A DNA stretch of 64,000 bases from Paramecium octaurelia (GCA_905182995.1 CAJJDP010000113.1:68886-132885); one strand, 5' to 3'; shown: positions 26,084 through 37,487, numbered from the stretch's first letter. The notes: generated from the letters alone by a model not told the origin. Numbers and translations are program-made.

Positions 26084-26860
26084 TCAGTTAGCAAAACCAT
26101 ATCTAATAATATTTTAATCATGGAATCGGACTTTCTTCTTCTTGATAGTGATTGTTTCATTATCTGAAGCTTTTTTACTCAAGATAGGACTAGGAGTAAA
26201 TGATTTTACTTTAGAAATGCTATCCCAACTCACTTGAGCATTGTGATCATCCACTGTATTGCTGATCTTCCTTTTAGATTGAGTATTCTCAGTTTTCGGA
26301 GGTAGATCAGAAAATTTTCTCCTTGAAATAATTGCAATTTCGTTTGTTTAATTAACATTTTTCTTCTAAAATGAGGAGGATTTATTTCTAATTGTGCTGT
26401 TTTAATTCATTGATTATTAGTTGATGTTTCTTTGCGGTGAAATCTATTGCCTACGTTCTTTTTTGGGACTCGATGAATGATGCCTTGGCATTATTTCTTT
26501 TTCCTTCTCTTTGCCTTTTTTGTCCTTTTGTTTTTTTTGCTAATTTTAATTATCAATAGGTTTCTTGCTCTTTGATTTTATAGTTGTCTAATTTTCTGCA
26601 ATTTATGAGAATTATTTTTAAAACTGACTCTCTTCTGATGGCACTCTCACTTTAGAAGTGATGGCATTCTCAAAAGAAATACTTTGTCTCGATGGAGATG
26701 GCAGCAATGCATGAGGCGTTTCTGCTTGTGTTAATTGGCTTGATGGTATGAAGCAACTCATCTAAGCACTTTCCTGCTATTTAGTTTATGGAAATGAGTC
26801 TTGTCTTATTGTTAATGATACTTGGGTCATTTCCCTTTAATTTGAGCAACCATTCCCCAT
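26084..26860 (-). CDS. Low-complexity protein with predicted N-myristoylation/palmitoylation signal
   Basis: Single-exon ORF of 258 codons. It starts MGNGCSNQREMTQV: Gly2 followed by a small residue and Cys5/Ser6 resembles dual acylation signals (myristate on Gly2, palmitate on Cys5), so it should associate with membrane. The rest is disordered and rich in Ser, Gln, Lys and Asn, with a Lys/Glu block ('KKQKDKKGKEKEKEIMPR') and Ser-Pro sites ('SSSPKKE', 'FTPSPILSKK'). It ends 'KKKKVRFHDQNIIRYGFAN'; KVRF-type sequences resemble PP1-docking RVxF motifs, but this is only suggestive. No family is recognised. Confidence 0.65.
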
Positions 26861-27004
26861 TTAATATATAACTTAAAAATATTTAATTGTTTTTCATTAA
26901 AGTGATGTCTAATTTGTTGTCAGAGTATTGTTAAACATAAACTACTTGTTGATCTTTAAAAATCATTATTAATGATAATCTATTTTTCAATATAAATTTA
27001 AATA

Positions 27005-27955
27005 TCAATTACCTTACATATAGATTCCCTTCACCAACCTTTCATCCTAACACTTAAGAATTTATTTACTAAAATAGTAAGGCCTAGATTGTCCTTCATC
27101 CCATCTGGCCTGGGTATCTTAAGCATGGGGTCTGGGTCCAAAACTGAAGGTATGTACTAAGGTATGAAGGGTTTCAAATGTGGTTCTATATTAATTTTCT
27201 CTGGGGTATATCTGAAAAATAAATTTTACAAATACAATGAAATTATTTTAAATATATCTGTAAATTTTTCTTGGGGGTTATCGTAAGCCTAAGCTGTTTG
27301 TTGATTTTTTTCCTTTTATAATTCCCATTTTTACATTCTGTTTTTATGTATTCTATTTCTCCTATTTTTTTGCTTACTTTAATGCGTCTTTCTACATTGC
27401 TAAAATGTTATCATCCTTTTTACTCACGGGTTCTCTCTTTAATTTTATAGGTATCTTATTACCACATCATATAAACCGTAATTATCAAATTTGCCATCTG
27501 GTGTTTGTATGGATAAGCCATTTTCTATTTGATTTACTGCAGGTATGTAATTTGGTATGAACGGCTTTAGTTTTACATCAAGTTCAATATGTTTTGGTTT
27601 ATATTATTGACTGTTTTTGTTCATATCATTGTTTATTACATATATTGCGTTATATTTTCATAGAAGACTTAAACCTTTTATATTTATTTGTCTTCCTATT
27701 TCTACTTGAATACTTATTCACTTTAATTGTATTCACTTTTTTTTAATAATGAACCAGATATACCATTGTTTTATTTAAATTTACTACTTAGAATCCAACT
27801 CAGATATTTCTGAAAAAGATTAAGTTGTTTGTTCGAAAATTTTTGAGTCTTCAGCTAACTCATCATCTATTCTACTATTTCAATATCAATTACATATAAT
27901 TTTGTTCCCTTTTGCTGATTAATGGTTTTTTACATTATTGACTATTGGATTTCAT
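27005..27955 (-). CDS. IFT46-like protein with two copies of the IFT46 core motif
   Basis: IFT46 is an IFT-B subunit with the conserved core 'YTPQ...LKPFIPDYIPAVGDIDAFLKVPRPDG'. Here two versions occur in one predicted transcript. Copy 1 (about 27480-27610) reads 'YKPKHIELDVKLKPFIPNY' and 'IPAVNQIENGLSIQTPDGK'. Copy 2 (about 27030-27240) reads 'LYTPEKINIEPHLKPFIPQY' and 'IPSVLDPDPMLKIPRPDG', then 'LGLTILDE'. They are joined by a Lys/Gln-rich linker. Keeping frame needs several small introns, one of which ends in AAG instead of TAG. The long C-terminal domain of true IFT46 after 'LGLLVLDEP' is missing. Start ATG at 27955 and the splice near 27800 are uncertain. It could be a divergent IFT accessory factor or a decaying tandem duplication. 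Confidence 0.62.
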
Positions 27956-28127
27956 TATAAAATTAATAATCAATGAAATAACTGTTATTTAAATGAAATA
28001 ATATGAAAGCTTTGAATGAAATATACAGTATTACATTTATCAAGAAATATAAAATATAATATAAATAGAATTCGTTTCAATTTATTTTATTATATTATAA
28101 TTTGATGTGAAAAGTAAATATTCAATT

Positions 28128-29608
28128 TCATTTATGCTAGAAACTTTTCTACTTTACAAAATCTTTATTATCTTAATTATCATCGTCTGATGTCAATTAA
28201 TAAGTAGTTTTTCTTTAAAATGCCGGACTGTTAACCTTCGTTATTTTTACTATAAAATAATATTAAATTTCTTATACAATCTGCATGCATGTATTTATTG
28301 ACATTATCATTAATTGAATTGTTCAAATAGGCTTATTAAAATTCTTTTTCTGAAGGTTGATTGTTCAAAATTTTAAGTTTATCGTCATTCTTTTTTTGTA
28401 GATGATCCAACCATGATGTTGGTGGTTAAGTTATTGTTTCTTTGGAGCTTTATTTGTTGTGATTCACACTTTTTTTGGATCTTTGGGTGGATTGGGAATC
28501 CTGATTAATGAATTATTGTTTTTTGGGAGTTGATGTTTTTGGTTGTTAATGTAAGGAAGTCATTCCTTTTTGAAATATTTCATTCTTTATGATAATCTAA
28601 TTATTATTGGTGTTATTTATAATGTGATTTACAACTTAATTGTCTTGGATATTATCATGACTCTATGCACTATGATAGCTCCCTTATGATCTATACTACG
28701 TAGCCGCTCTTAGACTACTCAACTGACCTTGTAACAATTAAATTTGTTTTTCCTTTATTTCTAAATAAAATAACACACTAAAATACATAGCATTGCATTC
28801 ATTTGTGAATTGTTATTCGAATCCATAATTCCTTTTATTCTAGTTTCTAAATTAGTTAAGATAATTTTTACTCAGCTCTTTTTCTTGTCTTTCCTTTAAC
28901 TCCTACAATTATGCTTCCAAGTGTATGTTCTTGGCCGACAACTCTGAGATCTCTTTGAGTCTGCTATCCATCTACTCATACGCAGCCTTTTCGATTTCTG
29001 TAAGTTCCTAGATCTTCTCATTTTGACAGAGAATAATATCTAAATTCTTGATACAAATATACCATTAAGTTCTAAATTTTTTTTCCTTTCAACTTCCAAA
29101 TTCTATTCGAGTTGTTGGCATCTTTAGTTCAGTTCTTCATAAGTTATTTGATTTTTTTAATTTTTCAACTCTGGAGGTTTCAGTTAATTAACATCGTCAA
29201 TCTCAATCTCAGAATTATATTGTTTGCCATTTTTGATCTCGATGAAATCATTTTAAATTTCATCCTCATCTGAAACAGTGTAATTGGAAACTCCACTTTT
29301 AAATAATGATCCATATGGGTGGATAGAAGGTGCCTTTACATTACCAGATGAACTAATCATTTTGCTTGCTACACTCAATAGATATAAATTAATCACCTTT
29401 CTGGGATTTTATATTGCAACTACCAAAAATCGAATCCACCAGCTAAGATTGCGTTTCTTCTACATTTAATGGATTATGAAAATCATCAATATCGAGCTTG
29501 TTATCAATTTCGGTTAAGTAAGTATTTTCTCTGATGATTTTTTGGATCACTAAATAGTTTATAATAGATACAAATAATTGGATCTACTTTCATAGCCTTT
29601 TCTGACAT
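28128..29608 (-). CDS. Coiled-coil protein, novel
   Basis: About 430 residues after removing small introns (including about 29298-29325, 28867-28891 and 28760-28785). Start ATG at 29608 (MSEKAMKVDPIILIQ). The N-terminal third is acidic and globular-looking. The middle ('EELNQRCQQLEQNLEVERKK' through 'IHLEAQLQELKERQEKELK') is a strong coiled coil. The C-terminal part is Gln/Asn/Ser-rich and disordered, ending '...KDFVKQKSFQHK' at TGA 28128-28130. No family is recognised. It lies about 170 bp upstream of the IFT46-like gene on the same strand. Centrosomal or ciliary scaffold is only a guess from composition. Confidence 0.68.
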
Positions 29609-30273
29609 TAAATCGCTGTGTTGTCAAAATATAAATAAAATTTAATGCACTAATTAAAATGATTATATATTATAGAAATCAATTTGATTACTTTTATTTT
29701 TCCTGATAAAATATATTCTCCCAATTATTCAATATCTAATCAAAGATTTCTATTTATCAAATCAACCATATTATATCTAGAGAATACTTATATCCATTCA
29801 TTTCCTCATAATAATTATAATTTCATTCATAGATTTCTTCAATTATGACTTTTGAAAATATCATTATTATTCCATTAATTTAGATTTTCCTTCTATTTTT
29901 GGTATTAATTTATTCTTACCTATTGATTTTTGGAATTGAGGTTACTATAGATTAAGCGTTCGGTTCAGTTAAAGTATTATTTCTTTTTAAGCAGTATTAA
30001 GAACTGTATACTTAATGTAAAGTAGATTTTATTAATCTATTACGGTATATGGTTTTGATTTATGTTGTTTATATAGTCCATATTCTAGTGACTAGGTTAA
30101 AATGATAAATATGCTTATCTTTGTCATATTTAGGATGAAACTATATAATTGAAGTAGATTTCAATTAATAGACAATGTTTATAATTTTGCATAACAATAT
30201 TAATAATCTAGATATATTAACTATTATTATTGAGAAGGGAATCTGAATTAATTGATAAATAAAACATAAAACT
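29609..30273. other. Intergenic, nothing recognised
   Basis: About 665 bp of very AT-rich sequence between two minus-strand genes. No coding pattern, repeat or RNA gene was seen on either strand. Confidence 0.5.
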
Positions 30274-31412
30274 TCATAAATTCTTGTTGATTCCATTTTA
30301 TTCCAACATTAACAAATAATCTTATTTCACTTTAATTCCTGCTTATCCAACTTCAGAATGGATTCCGTTATAGAGTACACAATTGTCAAATACTAAAAGC
30401 ATGTCAATATGAAATTCTTTTAAACATCTGTATTGATTATTTTGTAATTTAGACTAAGATAATTATCATTAATACTTTAATGGTACCAAAATCCATTGGG
30501 TTCTTAACAATATCATAATAATCTAGGATTTAGTATCTATTAACATCAACTGGTTCTAGAAAATAAACACTTTGCTTTAATTTCCAAAGTTGATTGAGTA
30601 TTTTCTTTGCTATTTTATCCCACATCTACTCTTCCTTGATGGATGAAATCATGGTCTCGTCTATAGTATCATCAGGTTTCATTATAAGTTTAGCAATTTC
30701 AGGGAAATCTTAAGAAAACTTCTCAAAATCCTCGTTAGTTACTTCTTTCGAGAGTCCTTTATCGTCAATATGCATTAATTTATATTAAAATTTAGGTAAG
30801 TCTTTATTTTTCTTTCTATTAATCTTTTGCTCTATTTTGGAAAGGCCATCATCTCGTTTTTAATTTGCCTCATCTTTCTATCTTTAAGCGCCGAAACTTA
30901 ACAGATCGTAGACATCTCTGCGATTGAATTTTTTCGCATAAGCAACTGCTGTTTTCTTGGTTGCATCTTGATGACTTATTTTGCAACCAGCCTAGATCAA
31001 ATCGAATATAAATTATTACATCTATCAAAAGTTAACATGCTTACAATTGACCTTCCTTGGCTGAATAAAACAAAGCTGTTTGATCTAAGATTTTGTCTCT
31101 GTGATTGACATTTGCTCCATTTTAAATTAATTTTTATAGGATTTCGACCTTATTCTCTCTGGCTGCATAGAAAATAGGAGTCTGACCATTCTAATCCTAT
31201 TCATTAACACTCAACCCTTTAGAAATAAGGAAATCGAATAATTGACATCTTCCATCTCTACATATATAAAACATAATGGATTATTGCATAGCGTCTTTGT
31301 AATTGATATCAGATCCATGCTCATAGAGTGTTTTGAGAATTAAATATGCTTGCTATTCAGTAGGGGCTTATACTGCATCATAGGTTGGAATTTATCTATT
31401 TTAAGGTTCCAT
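30274..31412 (-). CDS. Ankyrin-repeat plus bromodomain protein (BDP1-like)
   Basis: About 360 residues, start MEPQNRQIPTYDAVQ. Three to four ankyrin repeats come first ('DQNGQTPIFYAARENKVEIL', 'DQTALFYSAKEGQLQACQLL', 'DATKKTAVAYAKKFNRRDVY'), then a charged linker, then a C-terminal bromodomain: 'FLEPVDVNRYQILDYYDIVK', 'NPMDFGTIKSKL', 'FHIDMLLVFDNCVLYN'. 'DYYDIVKNPMDF' and the acetyl-lysine-contacting Asn of the C-terminal helix region (NCVLYN) are present, so it should bind acetylated histones. Ankyrin-then-bromodomain is the architecture of apicomplexan BDP1, a chromatin reader at promoters. Two introns of 28 and 22 nt. Stop is at 30274. A nuclear role is inferred. Confidence 0.85.
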
Positions 31413-31535
31413 CTTGTTTGCTAGATCAATCTGATTTTGATATTTAGCTAATCAGTATATAGACTTGATTATTTACTCAAATACTATAGAACTTTATCGT
31501 CGTTCCCATACTTGACAGCTTATCGAAATTCATCT

Positions 31536-34500
31536 TCAATTTATCTTATTTAAGAAGTGCTCAGTCTTTCTTGCTTCGGCTCTTCCTTTTGAGTGAGCAA
31601 CTCTTTGAATTAATGAACTCTTTCTTGCTTCGGCTCTTCCTTTTAAGTGAGCAACTCTTTGAATTAATGAACATCTCAAATATTGATTGCAAATACCAAT
31701 ATCGGAGGTAATCTGAGACACTATTTTCGTGATATCTTGAGGGTTATAATTTAGACTTTGCAGAATGCTTATCACCTACTCAGCATTAATTTTGCCATCA
31801 TTAGCTGCTATATCGAAACGCATTAGAGCCTATTGCAGAATACCATCCATTTTGATATTAAAATATTTAGTATAAAATTTATCATAACTTTGTCATGCTC
31901 TGAATGTTCTCCTTTTGCTTAGTCAAATCATTTTTCAGATTCGAAAACTTCTTTGTAGCTTTCTGATAATACTCCACTCTATCCTAAACTGCTTGAATCA
32001 TATATGTTGTTTCAGTGTGCATTTAATCAATTTTTTCGATCAATTGCTTCTGCCACAAATCTGCTAGTTAATCAATTAAATTGTTCATGCTTTTGGCATT
32101 TTCAAACATCACAGATTCCCTAGAATTAGATTCTCTCTAAAGATTCATAATATCAGCTAATTGAGGATTGCTCTGTAAAAATATTTGCAATTGATTTTTA
32201 TCAGTGTCAATGATATCATTACTGTCCTCTGACTTTTGTAGTTACTCAATAATCTTCTTAATCTTATTAATCTTCCTCTAATAATCTTGCATAACTTCAT
32301 AGATAGATCTATTAAGAATAGTTGCATCCTCAACAAATGGCTTGACTTCCTTAATCCTTTTGTCAACCTATTGCTTGACTTCAGACAGTAGTTATGGATA
32401 GTCCTACAACATTTAAAGATATGTTGTTCTATCCAAACTAAAGAGTTATGTGTTCTTACTACAAATAGCAGTTCCTATCCTCCTTACATCATAGATGGCC
32501 TCCAGTAATCCCAAAGTGTCACCTTCTCGATACACAGAAATCGTAGAACCATCAGCAGCTCTAGTAGTAATCTCTCCTATTGAAACAAAATACACTTCTT
32601 CTGCATAATCATCAGTTGAAAATAGGATATCACCTTAGGCCCAATTCAGAGGAGATATCTTAGGAATCACATCCATTATCAATTCAATGTCCTTATCTTA
32701 TAAAAATTTTATTTTTTCAATCACATGAGCATAAATACACAATTAAACAGAGGATCTTAGACATGTAGGTAACTATTTGATCAGTGGCTTAGTTTGCAAT
32801 ATTATTTATTATCTAGAATTCTCCACTTATTGGGATTCGAGTTGTCTCTTTATCAATGTAAACACTTAATAAGTTGATAAATTATATAAATACAATAATC
32901 TGGAATCTTTATTTTATTCTGAATCACATTTAATCTCATAATCTTATTCTTCGCTGACTTCTCTGAATCTCCTACTACTCCTTGCAAATTCGAAATCATA
33001 AAGGAGAAAAAAGCACTCCCTACACCCATCCAAAATATGGCATACAGCTTCTCNGTGAGCAACTCTTTGAATTAATGAACATCTCAAATATTGATTGCAA
33101 ATACCAATATCGGAGGTAATCTGAGACACTATTTTCGTGATATCTTGAGGGTTATAATTTAGACTTTGCAGAATGCTTATCACCTACTCAGCATTAATTT
33201 TGCCATCATTAGCTGCTATATCGAAACGCATTAGAGCCTATTGCAGAATACCATCCATTTTGATATTAAAATATTTAGTATAAAATTTATCATAACTTTG
33301 TCATGCTCTGAATGTTCTCCTTTTGCTTAGTCAAATCATTTTTCAGATTCGAAAACTTCTTTGTAGCTTTCTGATAATACTCCACTCTATCCTAAACTGC
33401 TTGAATCATATATGTTGTTTCAGTGTGCATTTAATCAATTTTTTCGATCAATTGCTTCTGCCACAAATCTGCTAGTTAATCAATTAAATTGTTCATGCTT
33501 TTGGCATTTTCAAACATCACAGATTCCCTAGAATTAGATTCTCTCTAAAGATTCATAATATCAGCTAATTGAGGATTGCTCTGTAAAAATATTTGCAATT
33601 GATTTTTATCAGTGTCAATGATATCATTACTGTCCTCTGACTTTTGTAGTTACTCAATAATCTTCTTAATCTTATTAATCTTCCTCTAATAATCTTGCAT
33701 AACTTCATAGATAGATCTATTAAGAATAGTTGCATCCTCAACAAATGGCTTGACTTCCTTAATCCTTTTGTCAACCTATTGCTTGACTTCAGACAGTAGT
33801 TATGGATAGTCCTACAACATTTAAAGATATGTTGTTCTATCCAAACTAAAGAGTTATGTGTTCTTACTACAAATAGCAGTTCCTATCCTCCTTACATCAT
33901 AGATGGCCTCCAGTAATCCCAAAGTGTCACCTTCTCGATACACAGAAATCGTAGAACCATCAGCAGCTCTAGTAGTAATCTCTCCTATTGAAACAAAATA
34001 CACTTCTTCTGCATAATCATCAGTTGAAAATAGGATATCACCTTAGGCCCAATTCAGAGGAGATATCTTAGGAATCACATCCATTATCAATTCAATGTCC
34101 TTATCTTATAAAAATTTTATTTTTTCAATCACATGAGCATAAATACACAATTAAACAGAGGATCTTAGACATGTAGGTAACTATTTGATCAGTGGCTTAG
34201 TTTGCAATATTATTTATTATCTAGAATTCTCCACTTATTGGGATTCGAGTTGTCTCTTTATCAATGTAAACACTTAATAAGTTGATAAATTATATAAATA
34301 CAATAATCTGGAATCTTTATTTTATTCTGAATCACATTTAATCTCATAATCTTATTCTTCGCTGACTTCTCTGAATCTCCTACTACTCCTTGCAAATTCG
34401 AAATCATAAAGGAGAAAAAAGCACTCCCTACACCCATCCAAAATATGGCATACAGCTTCTCCCAATCAGTCTATGGAGACACATCTCCAAATCCTACTGT

Positions 34501-35380
34501 TGTTAGGGTTTGCAATGCCCAATGGAATGATCGTATATATAAGGTTGCTTCATCAGCCTCTTCTAAACCCAAATTTGACACCCATGTAACCTAATCAGTT
34601 TCAATTTTCGTTATGAGATAATAAAAGCAACTACTCAAATGCAAAAATAACAATGACATTCCCATTATTTTGATCATTCTTTTTATGCTTGCATCCAATT
34701 TTATACAAGACTTTATTAATTTCGAAAAAAGAGAAGATCTATTTGTTTATTAGAAACGAACTATTCTGAATAACTTTACTACTTTCAAAAGTCTGTATAA
34801 ACGAGGCAGTCTTGTCAATCTCAGTAATTGAGTATATGAACCTTTCTATCCTTAGGTTGTGCTTGTTTCGGTTTATTGGGCTGGCTGAAATATTTAATCA
34901 AATGGAACCCTTTGAATTATAGTTATTATATTACACTGAAGCTAGATCCAATAGAAACCAAGTCTTTAAGTAATTAATTACTATATATTTATTGCTTGTA
35001 ACTAAAACATTATCAGCATCTTAGTAGGCAGTAAAGAAATTAATAATTATATCAGCTATGAAAACATAATTGAACACTTCATCTATTGTGTTCCATACTT
35101 CACTTGATGAATCCTAAAAGGCTAATCGAAAAGGCAAAATTGTGCATGTATAAAGCATCAGTAGTATTATGATAAAATCCCAAAACCCTTTACATTTTGA
35201 GTCAGGGTATATTACCCATTTATTAATTTAAGTGGCCTCTACAAAATCATTGTCATCTCTAACTCCGTAATAGTTCTAAAGAGTAATTCTTTTCATTGCA
35301 TTTATACGAGCTATCACCTTCACTTTTTTACGAGCGATAGCCCATAATTTCTTGCCAGGCCGAGTCACTGGTTCTTCCAT
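31536..35380 (-). CDS. Voltage-gated K+ channel with cyclic-nucleotide-binding domain (KCNH/CNG/AKT type); contains assembly duplication
   Basis: Start MEEPVTRPGKKLWAIARKK. S1 is 'FWDFIIILLMLYTCTILPF', S2-S3 'VFNYVFIADIIINFFTAY' and 'YLKTWFLLDLASV', S4 'RLTRLPRLYRLLKVVKLFR', the pore 'SFHWALQTLTTVGFGDVS' with a TVGFGD K+ filter, and S6 'LYAIFWMGVGSAFFSFMIS'. After the C-linker comes a CNBD including 'YREGDTLGLLEAIYDVRRIG'. A coiled coil and a tail of two 18-residue repeats follow, ending at TGA 31536. In this assembly the segment from S6 to near the tail occurs twice (see repeats) around an N at 33054. The true protein has it once, so the ORF as written is not contiguous. Channels of this type set membrane potential and ciliary beat in ciliates. 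Confidence 0.85.
31566..31673. repeat. Two tandem 54-bp repeats inside the K+ channel tail
   Basis: Units 31566-31619 and 31620-31673 differ by a base or so. Each encodes the 18-residue minus-strand repeat 'SLIQRVAH(L/S)KGRAEARK(S/T)' (basic, Ala/Arg-rich). The second copy of the 1407-bp block begins inside this unit, so the repeat may have caused the assembly break. Confidence 0.9.
31647..33053. repeat. Copy A of a 1407-bp perfect direct repeat
   Basis: Matches 33055-34461 with a constant offset of 1408 and no difference that I could find. It ends abruptly at the N base. It includes coding and intron sequence of the K+ channel alike, which argues for an unmerged contig overlap and against a biological duplication. 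Confidence 0.93.
33054..33054. other. Assembly gap (single N)
   Basis: The only ambiguous base in the window. Sequence on its left repeats 34453-34461 (the end of copy B) and sequence on its right restarts at the beginning of copy A, as expected where two overlapping contigs were placed end to end. Confidence 0.95.
33055..34461. repeat. Copy B of a 1407-bp perfect direct repeat
   Basis: This is the copy in continuous frame with the upstream pore region (34462 onward reads 'TVGFGDVSPQTDWEKLYAIF' across the boundary on the minus strand). Copy A is the copy contiguous with the 3' end of the gene. Confidence 0.93.
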
Positions 35381-36585
35381 AGAGGAATTTATATTTTTAA
35401 ATAATTATTATCCAAAGTTGATGGTCTATATAATAAATTTAGATATGTTATAAAATAAATGAATAAAGTATACGTAAGCCTTGGTGTTAATTTTTATTAT
35501 TCCCAGGATGTTATATTCCTCCTAATAAAAATTAGGCTTAAATTTTGTAAATAATCTTGAATATAAAAAAATTTAAAAGATTTTGCGGTTTGATATCATT
35601 ATTTTTTTCTTTCTTTTTTTTAATACTCTTATGAAAAAGTATAATTTAGTCTAATATCAAGTGCTATAAGTAGATATATTATTAGTAATTCTTAATAACT
35701 TAATTTCATAGTCATTTTATTTATAATTTTGATTGAAAGATCAATCTAAATGAGGATATATTATAAAAATATAAAATAAAAAATTAGCATATTTTAACTC
35801 AGATTTAGTTAAATATAATAAAAGGGTGCAAAAAAAATAAACTTTAAATTACTAGGATTAGTATTTTTAATTTATATTAAGATACAAATCCTTATATAAT
35901 TTTAAAACGTATTTTTGAAATTACTGTTGATCAAACATGCTCATCCTAGTATGTTATTTTAGCTTCTATTATTGTGAATTTTGAAACTCCTGATAGTTAT
36001 ATATACTTACAAAGTTTGGAATTAATTCTTTTGACTCTAAATTGTCTTTACCTAAAGTTTTTCTACATTTTAACTAACAATTTTTACATCCTTTCATAGC
36101 TAAATAAGTTTGATAAGCGATTTTCTTAATTTAACAAAGTAATCCCATTTTAGTCAACAATTTTCATAAGATAAAGTTTGAAATATTATTTATCTTTTTA
36201 TATTTAAAAGTATAAATTTATTTAATCAATTCTAAATGAGCTTTTAACCAAGATTTAATCTAACTTATAAAATTTATGATATTACAATTATTAATTTAAT
36301 TTTCATAATAATTGACATCACCTTTAAAAGTTATCAATTCATAAACATGATTTAATCTCAATATTAAATATTCAGTGCTAAATGGTATAATTATGAAAAT
36401 GTATTATTAAAATAATTAGAAACTCTTACTCTGCAAAACAGATAAAGAAAAAGTAGGAATTAATAGATAAAAATAATAATATGTAATCGATGAAGAATTA
36501 GTTCCTTTTTATATATCCATTATATATAATCAAAAACTGAATTACGTCTAAGTTTATTTTAATATGCATATGTGAAATAATTTTA
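35381..36585. other. Long AT-rich intergenic region
   Basis: About 1.2 kb with no convincing coding pattern on either strand, long for such a compact genome. It is the upstream region of the K+ channel gene and downstream of cyclin Y. No repeat or RNA gene was recognised. Confidence 0.55.
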
Positions 36586-37487
36586 TCAATTGATAATGGC
36601 AGCTGGTTTTCTTGTTTGTCTATCGTTATAAGTTAAGGATAGTTTCTCTGCTTTTTCTTGCTCTTATTTTTAGACGTCTGCTGATCTAGCTTCCAAACTT
36701 GCTGACTATTCATTAGAAAAGTGAAATTACTTGAGTCACATCCAATGGATATAATGGAAATTCTTAATCCCCTTTGAATAGAGCTCTCAATTCAAAATAG
36801 TATTTTGCATACAAATCACCTTTTACAGTGACATTATACTAAAGCAATTCTAAGAACTTAGCTTCTAATTTATTGATTTCCTATTGCTCATATTGTAAAC
36901 TTACTTATGTAGTGAAGAAGGGGTAGATGAATGCAAAATCAGCATTGGATAAATATTTATCATCCCACACTTTTTGGGCTACCAACAATGAACTTAAAAG
37001 TAAAGGCCTCCAATTTGTTGGGTTTAAGGTCAATCCTGTAAATGCGATCAGTCGATTTATGTAAACTAAACAGATGATACAGCATTCTGGACTGAATCTA
37101 CAGAATACTAAATTATGATTACTATGCGCAATCATAGAGAGCTTTCATGAATTCATAGATATTGTCAACACTTGGAGGTTCTCTTAATAATAACTAAAAT
37201 GTTTAAAATAATGGATAACCTTTCTTTGCTCGTCGAATTCTTCAGGCTTCTCCTCGATATACTTTTCTTCACTAAAGAAATACAATTCTGAAGTCTTTGG
37301 AATCTATTTTCCTTGCTCCTAGTCCTCCTACATTTAAGAATGAAGGATAGTGGAAACAGCCTGTATGATTGATTTAACATTAGGATTGGAAATGGTTGAT
37401 TTAATATACCTATCTGTAAATACAATAATTTTACATAGAGGATGTGGTATTAGAGTATCTGTCTTTTTGTTATTTGCTATTAATCAT
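36586..37487 (-). CDS. Cyclin Y (CCNY) family cyclin
   Basis: Membrane-linked cyclin type that activates CDK14/16-class kinases (PFTAIRE/PCTAIRE). Start MINSKQQKDRYSNT. Seen: 'STISNPNVKSIIQAVSTIL' (human CCNY has TVSQPNLKYTIKCVA here), 'FSPECCIICLVYINRLIAF', 'NPTNWRPLLLSSLLVAQKVW' then 'DDKYLSNADF', and 'FLELLQYNVTVKGDLYAKYY'. The NW...KVWDD block is diagnostic of cyclin Y. Introns of about 25, 26, 25, 24 and 25 nt were placed by matching the family. The C-terminal tail 'RSADVQKQEQEKAEKLSLTY' is charged. It lacks an obvious N-terminal myristoylation Gly, unlike animal CCNY, so membrane targeting may differ. Confidence 0.88.

Noticed and set aside
32944-33183. Apparent fusion protein joining the K+ channel tail to the S6 region
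   Set aside because: Reads across the single N at 33054, so it is an assembly artefact.
31647-34461. Recent biological tandem duplication of 1.4 kb
   Set aside because: Perfect identity, an N exactly between copies, and the need for only one copy to make a sensible channel all favour a contig-overlap error.
37165-37425. Minus-strand Arg/Lys-rich ORF of 86 codons
   Set aside because: Alternative frame of the cyclin Y N terminus, which matches CCNY once the 25-nt intron is removed.
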